64,000 nucleotides of DNA. It comes from Clostridiales bacterium (GTDB taxonomy: Bacteria; Bacillota; Clostridia; Christensenellales; CAG-138). Below, piece after piece: positions 49,139 to 58,495 of this stretch. The first letter of the stretch is position 1. Each line of letters opens with the position of its first letter. The position numbers and the translations under genes were made by a program. The DNA is taken from positions 1-64,000 of the forward strand of contig SFEL01000009.1 in assembly GCA_004557245.1 (NCBI GenBank), read 5' to 3'. The notes below the pieces were generated by a model. That model did no database searches and was not told the DNA's origin. It saw nothing but the letters and a program-made list of their open reading frames with translations.

Positions 49139-50371
49139 ATGAAGCATATTTTAGGCTATCGCTGCACGATCTGTGGCAAGGAGTTCCCCTATACCGAGCT
49201 TATGACCTGCCCGGACTGCGGCGAAAAGGGCATACTTGACATAGTATTCGATTATGACTACATCAAGAAGAACACCCTCTCCCGCGAAAAGCTGGCAAAC
49301 TGCCGGGACAACAGCATGTGGCGCTACAAGGCCCTCATGCCCCTGGAGGACAGGGACTTCACTCCCTTCCTGAGGGTAGGCTGGACCCCCCTGTACAAGT
49401 CCAACAGGCTGGGTGACGAGCTGGGCCTCAAGACACTCTACATAAAGGACGACGGCCTTAATCCTACTGCCTCCCTCAAGGACAGGGCAAGCGGCGTTGC
49501 CGTAGCCAAGGCGGTAGAGCTGGGATATGATACCATCGCCTGCTCCTCAACCGGCAATGCGGCTTCCTCCTGTGCGGGCAATGCGGCGCGCATGGGTCTC
49601 AAGACTGTAATATTTGTACCCAGCCGCGCCCCCGAAGGCAAGCTTGCACAGCTGCTTATATTCGGCGCAAAGGTAGTCTCAGTACTGGGCGACTATAAGG
49701 ATACCTTCGATCTTTCCAAGGCCGCTATAGAAAAATACGGCTGGTATAACCGCAACGCCGGCATCAACCCCATACTTACTGAAGGCAAAAAGACCGTAGC
49801 CCTTGAGATAGCCGAGCAGCTCAACTGGCAGCCTACCGACTGGGTTGCCTGCTCCGTAGGCGACGGCTGCACCATCGGCGGCGTGTACAATGGCTTCCAT
49901 GATCTGTACGAGCTGGGATTTATAGACCGCATCCCCAAGATACTCGGCGTACAGTCTACCGGCTGCTGCCCCTTTGTAGATGCAGCACGCGAGGGCAGAG
50001 ACCTTATCCCCGCCGAAGAGAATACAATCGCAGACTCCATTGCAGTTGGAGTGCCCCGCAACCCCAGGAAGGCGCTCCGCGCAGTATCCGCTTCTAACGG
50101 CACATGGATAGCGGTGACCGACGAGCAGATACTGGACACCATGCGGGTGCTGGGACGCACCGAGGGCGTATTCGGCGAGCCTGCAGGCGTGACCGCTACG
50201 GCGGGCGTAAGGCAGGCCGTAGCCGACGGCGTGATAAAGTCCAACGAAACAGTTACCGTCATAAGCACCGGCAGCGGGCTTAAGGACGTAAAAAACGCAC
50301 TTAAGGCGGCGGGAAAGCCCACACTGTGCGAGCCCTCCCTTGAAGCCCTGGAGAAGAGCGGCATACTGTAG
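49139..50371 (+). CDS. thrC: Threonine synthase
   Basis: 410 residues of PLP fold type II. An N-terminal zinc ribbon (Cys9, Cys12, Cys24, Cys27) is followed by the PLP lysine in NPTASLKDRASG, the loop CSSTGNAASSCAGNAA and VISTGSGLKDV near the end. It converts O-phosphohomoserine to threonine. AAGGAG precedes the ATG. Threonine synthase is the best fit; a related threonine/2,3-diaminopropionate lyase-like role is less likely. Confidence 0.88.
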   Translation: MKHILGYRCTICGKEFPYTELMTCPDCGEKGILDIVFDYDYIKKNTLSREKLANCRDNSMWRYKALMPLEDRDFTPFLRVGWTPLYKSNRLGDELGLKTLYIKDDGLNPTASLKDRASGVAVAKAVELGYDTIACSSTGNAASSCAGNAARMGLKTVIFVPSRAPEGKLAQLLIFGAKVVSVLGDYKDTFDLSKAAIEKYGWYNRNAGINPILTEGKKTVALEIAEQLNWQPTDWVACSVGDGCTIGGVYNGFHDLYELGFIDRIPKILGVQSTGCCPFVDAAREGRDLIPAEENTIADSIAVGVPRNPRKALRAVSASNGTWIAVTDEQILDTMRVLGRTEGVFGEPAGVTATAGVRQAVADGVIKSNETVTVISTGSGLKDVKNALKAAGKPTLCEPSLEALEKSGIL

Positions 50372-50432
50372 TCTTATAATAATACACGGATATGTTATAA
50401 ATAATATTAAGTCTACAACAATATTCAGGTTA

Positions 50433-50451
50433 TTGACATTGGGACAATGTT
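50433..50451 (+). promoter_or_regulatory. Candidate promoter/operator of the nucleoside receptor gene
   Basis: TTGACA (50433-50438) overlaps an inverted repeat ACATTG-GGA-CAATGT (50436-50450). The -10 is not clear (GAAAAT at 17 bp). A hairpin AAGCCTGC/GCGGGCTT lies in the leader at about 50494-50515. No purine riboswitch is seen. Confidence 0.4.
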
Positions 50452-50552
50452 GTTAGAAAATATATCTGTGATAACTTTTGCATCCCGGTTGCAAGCCTGC
50501 TATAAGGCGGGCTTAAACATAAAGCAACAAATAATAAGGAGGATTAACCTAA

Positions 50553-51824
50553 ATGAAGAAACTCGTAGCTGTCATTTTGACTCTCGTGTTGGCTCTGAGC
50601 GTAGCAGCCTGCGCTGCCCCCGCTACTGAAGAACCCGCTACCACTGAGGGCACTGAGGCTCCTGCCACTACCGAAGGCACCGAGGCTCCCGCTGAGGGCA
50701 CTGAGGCCCCCGCCATCAAGGTCGGTTTCATCATGCTTCACGATGAAAACTCCACCTATGACCTTAACTTCATCAATGCCGCTAAGGAAGCTTGCGCTAC
50801 CCTGGGCATTCCCGAATCCAACTATGTGATCAAGACCAACGTTCCCGAGGGTCAGGAGTGCTACAATACCGCTGCTGAGCTTGCTGACGCTGGCTGCAAC
50901 ATCATCTTCGCTGACAGCTTCGGTCATGAAGACTACATGATCCAGGCCGCCAAGGAGTTCCCCGATGTACAGTTCTGCCATGCTACCGGCACTAAGGCAC
51001 ACACCGAAGGCCTTGCAAACTATCACAACGCCTTCGCCGCTATCTATGAGGGACGCTTCCTCGCCGGTATCGCTGCCGGTATGAAGCTGAACGCCATGAT
51101 CGAGGCCGGTGAGTTCAAGGCCGAGGAAGCCAAGATCGGCTATGTCGGCGCCTTCACCTATGCCGAGGTTATCTCCGGCTACACCTCCTTCTTCCTCGGC
51201 GCACGCTCCGTATGCCCCACCGCTACCATGGAAGTAACCTTCACCGGTTCCTGGTACGATGAGACCGCCGAAAAGGAAGGCGCTCAGAAGCTGATACAGA
51301 ACGGCTGCAAGCTGATCAGCCAGCATGCTGACTCCATGGGTGCTCCTACCGCCTGTGAGACCGCCGGCGTTCCCGACGTTTCCTACAACGGTTCCACTCA
51401 GGATGCCTGCCCCAACACCTATATCATCTCTTCCCGCATCGACTGGGCTCCCTACTATGAGTATGCCATCACTGCCTGCATGAACGGCGAGGCTATCGAT
51501 GCCGACTGGACCGGCACTCTTGCTACCGGCTCCGTAAAGCTGACCGACCTCAACACCAACGTTGCCGCTCCCGGCACTCAGGAAGCTATCGATGCCGCCA
51601 TCGCCAAGCTGGAGAACGGCGAACTGAAGGTATTTGATACCGCCACCTTCACCGTAGAGGGCAAGACTCTTGATTCCTGCATGGCTGACGTGGACACTGA
51701 CGCTGATTACACTCCCGATACCGAAGTTATCGAGAACGGCGCCTTCATGGAGTCCAAGTTCCGCTCTGCTCCTTACTTCCAGCTCAACATCGACGGCATC
51801 ACTCTGCTGGATCAGAAGTTCTAA
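50553..51824 (+). CDS. BMP family (nucleoside) ABC transporter substrate-binding lipoprotein
   Basis: 423 residues with lipobox Cys20 (LSVAAC), then a low-complexity linker of TEGTEAPA-type repeats (about residues 24-52), then the BMP fold (KVGFIMLHDENSTYDLNFI, HATGTKAHTEGLANYHNAFA, FLAGIAAGM). BMP receptors bind purine or other nucleosides. It is followed by the matching ATPase and two permeases, and the set resembles B. subtilis NupNOPQ. Confidence 0.92.
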   Translation: MKKLVAVILTLVLALSVAACAAPATEEPATTEGTEAPATTEGTEAPAEGTEAPAIKVGFIMLHDENSTYDLNFINAAKEACATLGIPESNYVIKTNVPEGQECYNTAAELADAGCNIIFADSFGHEDYMIQAAKEFPDVQFCHATGTKAHTEGLANYHNAFAAIYEGRFLAGIAAGMKLNAMIEAGEFKAEEAKIGYVGAFTYAEVISGYTSFFLGARSVCPTATMEVTFTGSWYDETAEKEGAQKLIQNGCKLISQHADSMGAPTACETAGVPDVSYNGSTQDACPNTYIISSRIDWAPYYEYAITACMNGEAIDADWTGTLATGSVKLTDLNTNVAAPGTQEAIDAAIAKLENGELKVFDTATFTVEGKTLDSCMADVDTDADYTPDTEVIENGAFMESKFRSAPYFQLNIDGITLLDQKF

Positions 51825-51837
51825 AGACTGCTATAAA

Positions 51838-51868
51838 AACGTGCTGCCTTCGGGCAGCCCGTTTTTTT
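51838..51868 (+). terminator. Terminator after the nucleoside receptor gene
   Basis: A GCTGCC-TTCG-GGCAGC hairpin extended by AACG/CGTT, then seven T residues. It separates the abundant receptor from the ATPase/permease transcript. Confidence 0.9.
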
Positions 51869-51951
51869 ATTAAAAGTGAACTGTATACGGCGCCGGCTGC
51901 AATTAATTATGCCGGCCGGCGCTGTTGCCTAAATTACCTAAATCATTTTGG

Positions 51952-51980
51952 TTTACAAACAAAATTTGTTATGATAATAT
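51952..51980 (+). promoter_or_regulatory. Promoter with palindromic operator for the nucleoside ABC genes
   Basis: TTTACA (51952-51957) and TAATAT (51975-51980) with a 17-bp spacer. The spacer contains the palindrome AACAAAATTTGTT (51958-51970), well placed for a repressor. Confidence 0.7.
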
Positions 51981-52047
51981 AAAATCAAACAAATCAAAAT
52001 TCGGGAAGAATTTCTGAGATTCCTTCCATAAAGAAAGGGTGACCGCC

Positions 52048-53583
52048 TTGGGAACTGCATGTGCAGTTAAGATGGAGAACATTACTAAAAAATTTGGTTC
52101 GATAGTTGCTAACCACAATATCAATCTCGAACTGCATGAGGGTGAAATACTTTCTCTTTTGGGCGAGAATGGCAGCGGAAAAACCACCCTTATGAATATG
52201 CTCTCCGGTATCTACTACCCCGATGAGGGGCAGATTTACATTCACGGCAAGCCCGTGACGATCGCTTCGCCCAAAGATGCCTTCGACAACGGCATAGGCA
52301 TGATACATCAGCACTTCAAGCTGGTGGACGTGTTTACCGCAACGGAAAACATCGTATTGGGTCTTGAGGGCAAGCTGAACCTGGCCGACGCCAGCAAAAA
52401 GGTACGAGAAATCTGCGAAAAATACGGCTTCGATATAGATCCCAATCAGAAGATTTACGACATGTCGGTTTCTCAGAAGCAGACCGTGGAGATCGTAAAA
52501 GTCCTTTACCGCGGCGCTGACATTCTGATACTTGACGAGCCTACCGCCGTTTTGACTCCTCAGGAAACCGACAAGCTTTTCCAGATAATGCGCAACATGA
52601 AGGCGGACGGAAAGTCCCTCATCATCATCACCCATAAGCTGCATGAGGTGCTGGAGGTATCCGACCGCGTTGCCGTTCTTCGGAAGGGTGAATACATTGG
52701 CGACGTTATGACCAAAGATGCCGATCAGCAGTCTTTGACTGACATGATGGTAGGCCGCAGCGTCAGCCTCAACATCAACCGTCCCGATCCTGTCAATGTG
52801 ACCCCACGCGTTGTGGTGGACGGCCTGACCGTTTACGACGAGCTGGGCGTAAAGCGCCTGAGCGATGTAAGCTTTACCATCAATGCGGGCGAGGTGCTGG
52901 GCATTGCAGGCGTAGCCGGCAGCGGTCAGCGCGAGCTGCTTGAATCCATAGCAGGCCTGTATCCCATAGCTTCTGGCACCATTACATATTACAGCCCGGA
53001 CAGCGAAACCGGCCGCAACCTGGTCGGCATGGATCCTATGGATATACGTAAGAACGGTATAGCGATGTCCTTCGTGCCTGAGGATAGGCTGGGCATGGGT
53101 CTGGTGGGTTCAATGGGCATGACCGGCAACATGATGCTGCGCTCCTGGCGTAAGGGCAACAGTCCCTTTGTGAACCGCAAGGACCCCGAGGCGCTGGCAA
53201 AGCGTATCTGGGACGAGCTTGAGGTAGTTACTCCCAGCACTTCCTTCCCGGTACGCCGCATGTCCGGCGGTAACGTGCAAAAGGTGCTGGTAGGCCGTGA
53301 GATAGCCCAGTCGCCTTCAGTGCTGATGACGGCATACGCAGTCCGCGGACTCGATATTAATACTTCCTACACTATTTACAACCTGCTCACAGAGCAGAAG
53401 ATGAAGGGCGTAGCCGTAGTATATGTGGGCGAGGACCTGGATGTGCTGCTCGAGCTGTGCGACAGAATAGTAGTCCTCTGCGGCGGTCAGGTATCCGGCG
53501 TCGTAGATGCCCGCAAGACTGACAAGCGCCAGGTAGGCGTGCTTATGACTCGAGTGGAAGGAGGAAAGGCAAAGAATGAATAA
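52048..53583 (+). CDS. Nucleoside ABC transporter ATP-binding protein (two ATPase domains)
   Basis: About 511 residues with two ABC domains, as in sugar and nucleoside importers. Domain 1 has Walker A LLGENGSGKTT, a degenerate signature SVSQKQ and Walker B ILILDEPTAVLTP. Domain 2 has GVAGSGQ, signature MSGGNVQKV and a Walker B-like region SVLMTAYAVRGLDI, where the usual AQPTRGLD has become AYAVRGLD. I start at TTG 52048 because the only ribosome site (AAAGGGTGA) ends just before it; GTG 52039 and ATG 52072 are alternatives. Confidence 0.9.
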   Translation: MGTACAVKMENITKKFGSIVANHNINLELHEGEILSLLGENGSGKTTLMNMLSGIYYPDEGQIYIHGKPVTIASPKDAFDNGIGMIHQHFKLVDVFTATENIVLGLEGKLNLADASKKVREICEKYGFDIDPNQKIYDMSVSQKQTVEIVKVLYRGADILILDEPTAVLTPQETDKLFQIMRNMKADGKSLIIITHKLHEVLEVSDRVAVLRKGEYIGDVMTKDADQQSLTDMMVGRSVSLNINRPDPVNVTPRVVVDGLTVYDELGVKRLSDVSFTINAGEVLGIAGVAGSGQRELLESIAGLYPIASGTITYYSPDSETGRNLVGMDPMDIRKNGIAMSFVPEDRLGMGLVGSMGMTGNMMLRSWRKGNSPFVNRKDPEALAKRIWDELEVVTPSTSFPVRRMSGGNVQKVLVGREIAQSPSVLMTAYAVRGLDINTSYTIYNLLTEQKMKGVAVVYVGEDLDVLLELCDRIVVLCGGQVSGVVDARKTDKRQVGVLMTRVEGGKAKNE

Positions 53584-54667
53584 GCAGTCTCTATTCCATA
53601 TCGCAAAGCGCGGCACGCTTCCATGGTACATCTCGGCGGCTATACGCGGCTGTGCAATACTGTTTGCGCTGATAGTCTGCGCGCTGGTTACAATGTTCAT
53701 GACGGGCGAGAACCCGATAAGCATTTACGGCACCATATTCCACGGTGCATTCGGCACGGTGCGTAAGACCTGGGTTACTTTCCAGAATCTCGCGGTGCTG
53801 CTCGGAATATCCCTTGCTGTCACCCCCGCATTCAAGATGCGCTTCTGGAACATAGGCGCCGAGGGCCAGGTGCTCATAGGCTGCCTTGCCACCGCCGCCT
53901 GCATGATCTGCCTTGGGGATAAGCTGCCCAATGGCCTTCTCATCCTCATTATGATAGTCGCGGCTATAGCCGCCGGCGCATTGTGGGGCTTCCTGCCCGC
54001 CTTCTTCAAGGCGCGCTGGAATACCAACGAAACGCTGTTCACGCTGATGATGAACTACATAGCAACACAGCTTGCGGCGTATTACATCATCGTCTGGGAA
54101 GTGCCCAAGGGCGCAGGTAAGATAGGCATAATCAACCAGAACACCAATGCTGGCTGGCTGCCCCAGATAGCGGGTAAGCAGTACCTGCTCACAATTCTTG
54201 TTGTGGCAGTGATGACTGTGCTTACCTATATATACCTTAAGTACAGCAAGCACGGCTATGAAATCGCCGTAGTGGGCGAGAGCCAGCGCACCGCAAGCTA
54301 TGCGGGCATAAAGGTAGAGCGAGTGATCATTCGCACCATGGTGCTCTCCGGCGCTATGTGCGGCCTTATGGGTCTGCTGCTCACGGCAGGTACTGACCAC
54401 ACCCTGACTACTACCATAGTAGGCGGGCGCGGATTTACCGCGGTCATGGTATCCTGGATGGCAAAGTTCAACCCAATCATGATGATATTCACCAGTCTCC
54501 TGCTGGTAGTTCTGAGCCGCGGCGCAAGCGAAATCTCCAGCGTATTTGGCCTGAACCACTCCTTTGCCGATATACTGACGGGCATCATACTGTTCTTCAT
54601 CATCGGCAGCGAGTTCTTCATCAACTATAAAGTAAGCCTGCGTAAGGCCGGAAAGAAGGAGGCATAA
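53576..54667 (+). CDS. Nucleoside ABC transporter permease 1
   Basis: 363 residues with about eight to ten helices of the BPD_transp_2 family (FWNIGAEGQVLIG, GFLPAFFKARWNTNETLFTLMMNYIA, GINVER-like GIKVERVIIRTMV). The start overlaps the ATPase gene by 8 bases. It forms the channel with the next gene's product. Confidence 0.93.
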   Translation: MNKQSLFHIAKRGTLPWYISAAIRGCAILFALIVCALVTMFMTGENPISIYGTIFHGAFGTVRKTWVTFQNLAVLLGISLAVTPAFKMRFWNIGAEGQVLIGCLATAACMICLGDKLPNGLLILIMIVAAIAAGALWGFLPAFFKARWNTNETLFTLMMNYIATQLAAYYIIVWEVPKGAGKIGIINQNTNAGWLPQIAGKQYLLTILVVAVMTVLTYIYLKYSKHGYEIAVVGESQRTASYAGIKVERVIIRTMVLSGAMCGLMGLLLTAGTDHTLTTTIVGGRGFTAVMVSWMAKFNPIMMIFTSLLLVVLSRGASEISSVFGLNHSFADILTGIILFFIIGSEFFINYKVSLRKAGKKEA

Positions 54668-54670
54668 GCA

Positions 54671-55666
54671 ATGTTCGATTTTGCATCTTTCCTCCCACGT
54701 GCAGTCATGCAGGGCATCCCCCTGCTGTACGGCAGCACCGGCGAGATACTGACGGAAAAATCCGGCAACCTGAATCTGGGTATCCCTGGCGTCATGTACG
54801 TTGGCGGCATATGCGGCGTTATAGGAGCATTCTTCTATGAGCAGTCGGTAGCGAGTGCCGCGGAGATGAGCGCGGTGCTGGCAATAGGTATACCCATGCT
54901 TGCTTCACTGCTGGGTTCACTGATAATGGGCCTCATCTACTGCCTGCTTACTGTCACATTGAGGGCTAACCAGAATGTGACCGGTCTTGCGCTGACCACC
55001 TTCGGCGTAGGAATAGGCAACTTCTTCGGCGGCTCACTTATAAAGCTGACAGGCAGCGAGGTTCCCTCCATAGCTCTTTCCGCTACCAGCGCCTACTTCA
55101 GCAAGTCTCTGCCAATAGCTGAGACTACGGGCTGGTTCGGTCAGGTATTCCTGTCCTACGGCTTCCTTGCGTATCTGGCGATAATCATTGCGTTGCTGAG
55201 CTCTTACTTCCTCAAGCATACCCGCACGGGCCTGCATCTGAGGGCAGTGGGCGAGAGCGCAGCCACCGCCGATGCGGCCGGCATAAACGTAACAAAGTAC
55301 AAGTACATGGCTACCTGTATAGGCAGCATGATAGCGGGCCTCGGCGGACTGTACTATGTAATGGACTATGCCTGCGGCGTATGGTCAAACAATGCCTTTG
55401 GCGATCGCGGCTGGCTCGCCATAGCGCTGGTTATATTCACCATATGGCGTCCTAATGTAAGCGTGCTGGCTTCCATACTCTTCGGCGGATTCTACATACT
55501 GTATCTCTACATTCCAACCGGTACAGAGCTCTCCATAAAGGAGCTGTATAAGATGCTGCCTTACGTAGTAACTCTGGTAGTACTGATAGTTGTTTCCCTG
55601 CGCAAGAAGCGCGAGGATCAGCCCCCTGCAAGCCTTGGCCTTGCATACTTCCGAGAAGAAAGATAA
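54671..55666 (+). CDS. Nucleoside ABC transporter permease 2
   Basis: 331 residues, BPD_transp_2 family (EKSGNLNLGIPGVMYVGG, TLRANQNVTGLALTTFGVGIG, GESAATADAAGINVTKYKYMA). It starts 3 bases after permease 1 and ends at a terminator. Confidence 0.93.
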   Translation: MFDFASFLPRAVMQGIPLLYGSTGEILTEKSGNLNLGIPGVMYVGGICGVIGAFFYEQSVASAAEMSAVLAIGIPMLASLLGSLIMGLIYCLLTVTLRANQNVTGLALTTFGVGIGNFFGGSLIKLTGSEVPSIALSATSAYFSKSLPIAETTGWFGQVFLSYGFLAYLAIIIALLSSYFLKHTRTGLHLRAVGESAATADAAGINVTKYKYMATCIGSMIAGLGGLYYVMDYACGVWSNNAFGDRGWLAIALVIFTIWRPNVSVLASILFGGFYILYLYIPTGTELSIKELYKMLPYVVTLVVLIVVSLRKKREDQPPASLGLAYFREER

Positions 55667-55669
55667 ACA

Positions 55670-55703
55670 AAAAGCAGGAGCTTTCGGGCTTCTGCTTTTT
55701 TAG
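55670..55703 (+). terminator. Terminator of the nucleoside ABC genes
   Basis: AAAAGCAGGAGC pairs with GGCTTCTGCTTTTTT around a TTTCG loop. Confidence 0.88.
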
Positions 55704-55744
55704 TTAAAAGTAACTTATTACACCTTCCGAGCCGGTTTGCAATA

Positions 55745-55753
55745 TGGTATAGT
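55745..55753 (+). promoter_or_regulatory. Extended -10 promoter
   Basis: TGGTATAGT, 31 bases before the ATG of the membrane protein gene. Confidence 0.5.
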
Positions 55754-55783
55754 TAGTTCATAACAACAGGGAGAATCAGGGAC

Positions 55784-56353
55784 ATGAACGCATTTACAAT
55801 AGTCATAGTATTAATGGCGGCGTTGGCACTGCTGGCGCTGATATTCAGCTTTATAGCGGTGCGCAGCAAAAACGGGCCATGGGGTCTTTTCTCGGCGTTG
55901 TTTTCGCTGGGGGCGGGAGTGCTGTTCGCCATATGGCTTGGTAAGACCAACTCCAGCCTTATTGGCAATTTCACTCAGGAGGAAGGAATACTGGGCACAG
56001 TGGCTGATTTTGCCTTCACAGCCGTGATGACAGGTCTTGCGCATTTTGCGCTTTGCAGCGTTATAGGCGGCTTCATAAGGCCGTTGATGAAGAACGACAA
56101 GCCGGATAATCCGGTGTGGCGGATGCTGCTGTACGTACTGTGTATGGTGCTGGGCATAACGCTGGTAGGGTATTTCCTGTACATAAGTGCAACTCACCTG
56201 GTGCGAGGCGGCGGCTCCGCGGGAGATGTGGTAATGATAGCCACAGGTATCGCATATCTTCTTAGCGGAATCATAGGTATTGGCCAGTGGAAGGGTAGGA
56301 AGAGACGCATTGCCAGGGCAAAGGAAAGGGAAGCGGGGAAGCCAGCGGCATAA
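55784..56353 (+). CDS. Hypothetical membrane protein
   Basis: 189 residues with five hydrophobic stretches (about 4-24, 30-48, 65-92, 108-130 and 143-163) and a basic C-terminal tail (GRKRRIARAKERE). No domain is recognised. GGGAG lies before the ATG. Its own promoter and the gap before the next gene suggest a single-gene unit. Confidence 0.75.
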   Translation: MNAFTIVIVLMAALALLALIFSFIAVRSKNGPWGLFSALFSLGAGVLFAIWLGKTNSSLIGNFTQEEGILGTVADFAFTAVMTGLAHFALCSVIGGFIRPLMKNDKPDNPVWRMLLYVLCMVLGITLVGYFLYISATHLVRGGGSAGDVVMIATGIAYLLSGIIGIGQWKGRKRRIARAKEREAGKPAA

Positions 56354-56380
56354 CGAAAGCTATTGTTCATAATTAGTCCA

Positions 56381-56408
56381 TTTACTTTTTCCTGAAGTAT
56401 GATATAAT
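56381..56408 (+). promoter_or_regulatory. Promoter of the DUF2179/DUF5698 gene
   Basis: TTTACT (56381-56386), 16-bp spacer, TATAAT (56403-56408) with TG one base upstream (extended -10). Confidence 0.75.
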
Positions 56409-56459
56409 AAGCGCCGTTCGCCTGAGAAAGGACGAAACATACAGAAAGGGAGGATACAT

Positions 56460-57047
56460 ATGCAGGCATTTTTCACATGGTTTGACGCGTTCCTGAGCAG
56501 CGGCAGCTTCTGGGTATATATTGTAATTTTCTTTGGTAAGGTGCTGGAGGTGTCGCTGTGCACTCTCCGGATAGTGCTCATAAACCGCGGCGAAAGGGTA
56601 AAGGGAAGCCTGATCGCCATAATCGAGATAACACTCTGGCTTATAATTGCCAGCAGCGTGCTGGACGGATGGAAGAATGACATAGGCAAGGCCATCTCAT
56701 ATGCCCTTGCGTATGCCGGCGGCAACTACGCAGGCTCATGGCTGGACGATATGCTGGCCTTTGGCCTTTCATCGCTGCAAATAGTCGTACCTACACTTGA
56801 GGAAACAAAGAAGCTGGCCAACTATCTGCAAAGTCAGGGCTACGGCATCACCTCCATAGATGTAAAGGGTAAGGATGCCAACAGTCACTATATGCTGATC
56901 ATGATGATAAAGCGCAAGCTGCTCAAGTCCGTGATGGAGGAGATACAGCAGACCTGCCCCGCCGCCATGATAACTGTAAGCGATGTAAAAACCGTTCGCG
57001 GCGGCTATATGCGTAACGCAAAGCAGAGAAATTCGGCGAGAAAATAA
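56460..57047 (+). CDS. UPF0316 membrane protein (DUF5698 plus DUF2179)
   Basis: 195 residues: three membrane helices (about 14-37, 50-68, 80-100) with the family pattern GKVLEVSLCTLRIVLINRGER, then a cytoplasmic DUF2179 domain (LANYLQSQGYGITSIDVKGKDANS). This architecture is the UPF0316 family of unknown function; DUF2179 domains in related proteins bind small nucleotides or ligands. AAGGGAGG precedes the ATG. Confidence 0.9.
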   Translation: MQAFFTWFDAFLSSGSFWVYIVIFFGKVLEVSLCTLRIVLINRGERVKGSLIAIIEITLWLIIASSVLDGWKNDIGKAISYALAYAGGNYAGSWLDDMLAFGLSSLQIVVPTLEETKKLANYLQSQGYGITSIDVKGKDANSHYMLIMMIKRKLLKSVMEEIQQTCPAAMITVSDVKTVRGGYMRNAKQRNSARK

Positions 57048-57053
57048 AGCAAT

Positions 57054-57116
57054 AAAGCGGCTTAGGCCGTTTTATTGAGATTGTCGAAAGAGCTCCCGGT
57101 GCCCCCGGGGGCTTTA
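57054..57116 (+). terminator. Two tandem terminator hairpins
   Basis: AAAGCGGC-TTAG-GCCGTTTT (57054-57073) and AGCTCCCGG/CCGGGGGCT (57091-57113), each followed by T-rich sequence. The linking GATTGTCGAAAGA resembles the end of the structured repeats by chance or ancestry. Confidence 0.8.
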
Positions 57117-57314
57117 TTGTGTGCGGAGCATGGAACCCGCCCTGTTGTCATATCGAAAAATAGCGTTATATGCAATTCATATCGGAATTTTGAATTTTAC
57201 TGCAATGGCTTTTGTTGATAGAATTTGATTTGGCAGTGATGCAATAATTATGCAATCACTATAGAAAACATGTTTTCAGTAATCTATTATTACAACCGAA
57301 GGAGAAACAACCTA

Positions 57315-58460
57315 ATGAAAATAATTGCCGCGCTTTTGATGTGCCTTGTTATGGCTGCGGTTATGGTAGCAGGTTGCGCTGCACCTCAGGAAACCGCCGC
57401 TCCTGCAGCCGAACCCGCTGCTGAAACTGCAACCGAGGCAGAGCCTGCCGCTGAAGCTGAAGCTGCTCCTGAAGAGCTTCCCGTTATACGCTACGGTGCA
57501 TTTTTAAACATGCTCAAGAGTTCTCTTATCTATATCGCTACCGAGAAGGGTTTCGATATTGAGGAGGGCGTTGACGTCGAGCTGGTAAACGTGTCCAAAT
57601 CCGCAGACGCGCTGACCTCTATCATCACCGAAAAGGACGAGATCGACCTTTGGGGAATGCAGATCATGCCTACCTGCACCTTTATAGGCAACGGCGCTGA
57701 TCTGGTTATTTTCGGCGGCAACGTAGCCGAAGGCGGCGCAATGATTGCAGCAAAGGGAACCGCTCAACAGTACAGGGATGATATAAACAATCTGAAGGGC
57801 AAAACCGTCCTGGGCATCAGGGGCGAAACCGGCGTGCTTGCCATGATGGCAAAACTGGTGGAGCTTGGCTTTGATGTAAATAAGGATATCACCATCAAGT
57901 GGGCGGATGCACCTTCCGTACTTGAGGGCGTATCCAAGGGTGAAGGCGACGTAGGCTTCCTGCCCATCGAGTATACCTATTTTGGCGACGATGTGAACGC
58001 CGAGGTAGTATATCAGGTAGGCGAAGTTGCCGAAAACTACATCTGCTGCAGAATGACCACCTCCCGCAAGATACTGGAAGAGCGGAGAGACGACCTGATC
58101 AAGGTAATCAAGGCCGAGATCCGGGCGTATAAGTTCATGCAGGAAAACAAGGAGGAGACCGTAAAGATACTTGCGGCATACTCCGGCCAGGATGAGGAAT
58201 ACGTTGAGCAGAATATTTATAACGTGCGTATCAGCTTCGTTCCGGATCCCTATGCCGATGCGGTAGGCCCCTTCTATAATGTGCTTGGCATAATGGGCTT
58301 CTTTGAAAACGAGGAGGCTACCAGCATCGATGTCATGGACCATGTAGACGCTACCCTCTACAAGCAGGCTCTGGATGAGATAATGGAAGAGTATCCTAAC
58401 GATCCCTGCTATGAGCAGCTGCTTGAGATATACAACAGGCAGAATTCCACCGTACAGTAG
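57315..58460 (+). CDS. NMT1/SsuA-like substrate-binding lipoprotein of the reductase operon
   Basis: 381 residues from ATG 57315 (AAGGAG upstream). Lipobox MVAGC with Cys21, an Ala/Glu/Pro-rich linker (about 22-52), then a periplasmic-binding fold of the NMT1/TauA type (YGAFLNMLKSSLIYIATEKG, GKTVLGIRGETGVLAMMAKL, GEGDVGFLPIEYTYF). It is the first gene of a seven-gene operon ending in double-cubane-type reductases, so its ligand is probably related to the reductase substrate. The ligand is unknown. Confidence 0.9.
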   Translation: MKIIAALLMCLVMAAVMVAGCAAPQETAAPAAEPAAETATEAEPAAEAEAAPEELPVIRYGAFLNMLKSSLIYIATEKGFDIEEGVDVELVNVSKSADALTSIITEKDEIDLWGMQIMPTCTFIGNGADLVIFGGNVAEGGAMIAAKGTAQQYRDDINNLKGKTVLGIRGETGVLAMMAKLVELGFDVNKDITIKWADAPSVLEGVSKGEGDVGFLPIEYTYFGDDVNAEVVYQVGEVAENYICCRMTTSRKILEERRDDLIKVIKAEIRAYKFMQENKEETVKILAAYSGQDEEYVEQNIYNVRISFVPDPYADAVGPFYNVLGIMGFFENEEATSIDVMDHVDATLYKQALDEIMEEYPNDPCYEQLLEIYNRQNSTVQ

Positions 58461-58495
58461 TCAAACTTTATCAACAGAATTTATAGGCGGGATCA

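Noticed and set aside
50372..50552. Purine riboswitch before the BMP nucleoside receptor
   Set aside because: The conserved three-way junction and loops are not visible; only a simple hairpin and an inverted repeat are.
57074..57090. Fifth copy of the structured repeat (GATTGTCGAAAGA)
   Set aside because: Only about 13 bases resemble the terminal repeat and none of the internal hairpins follow, so it is not counted.
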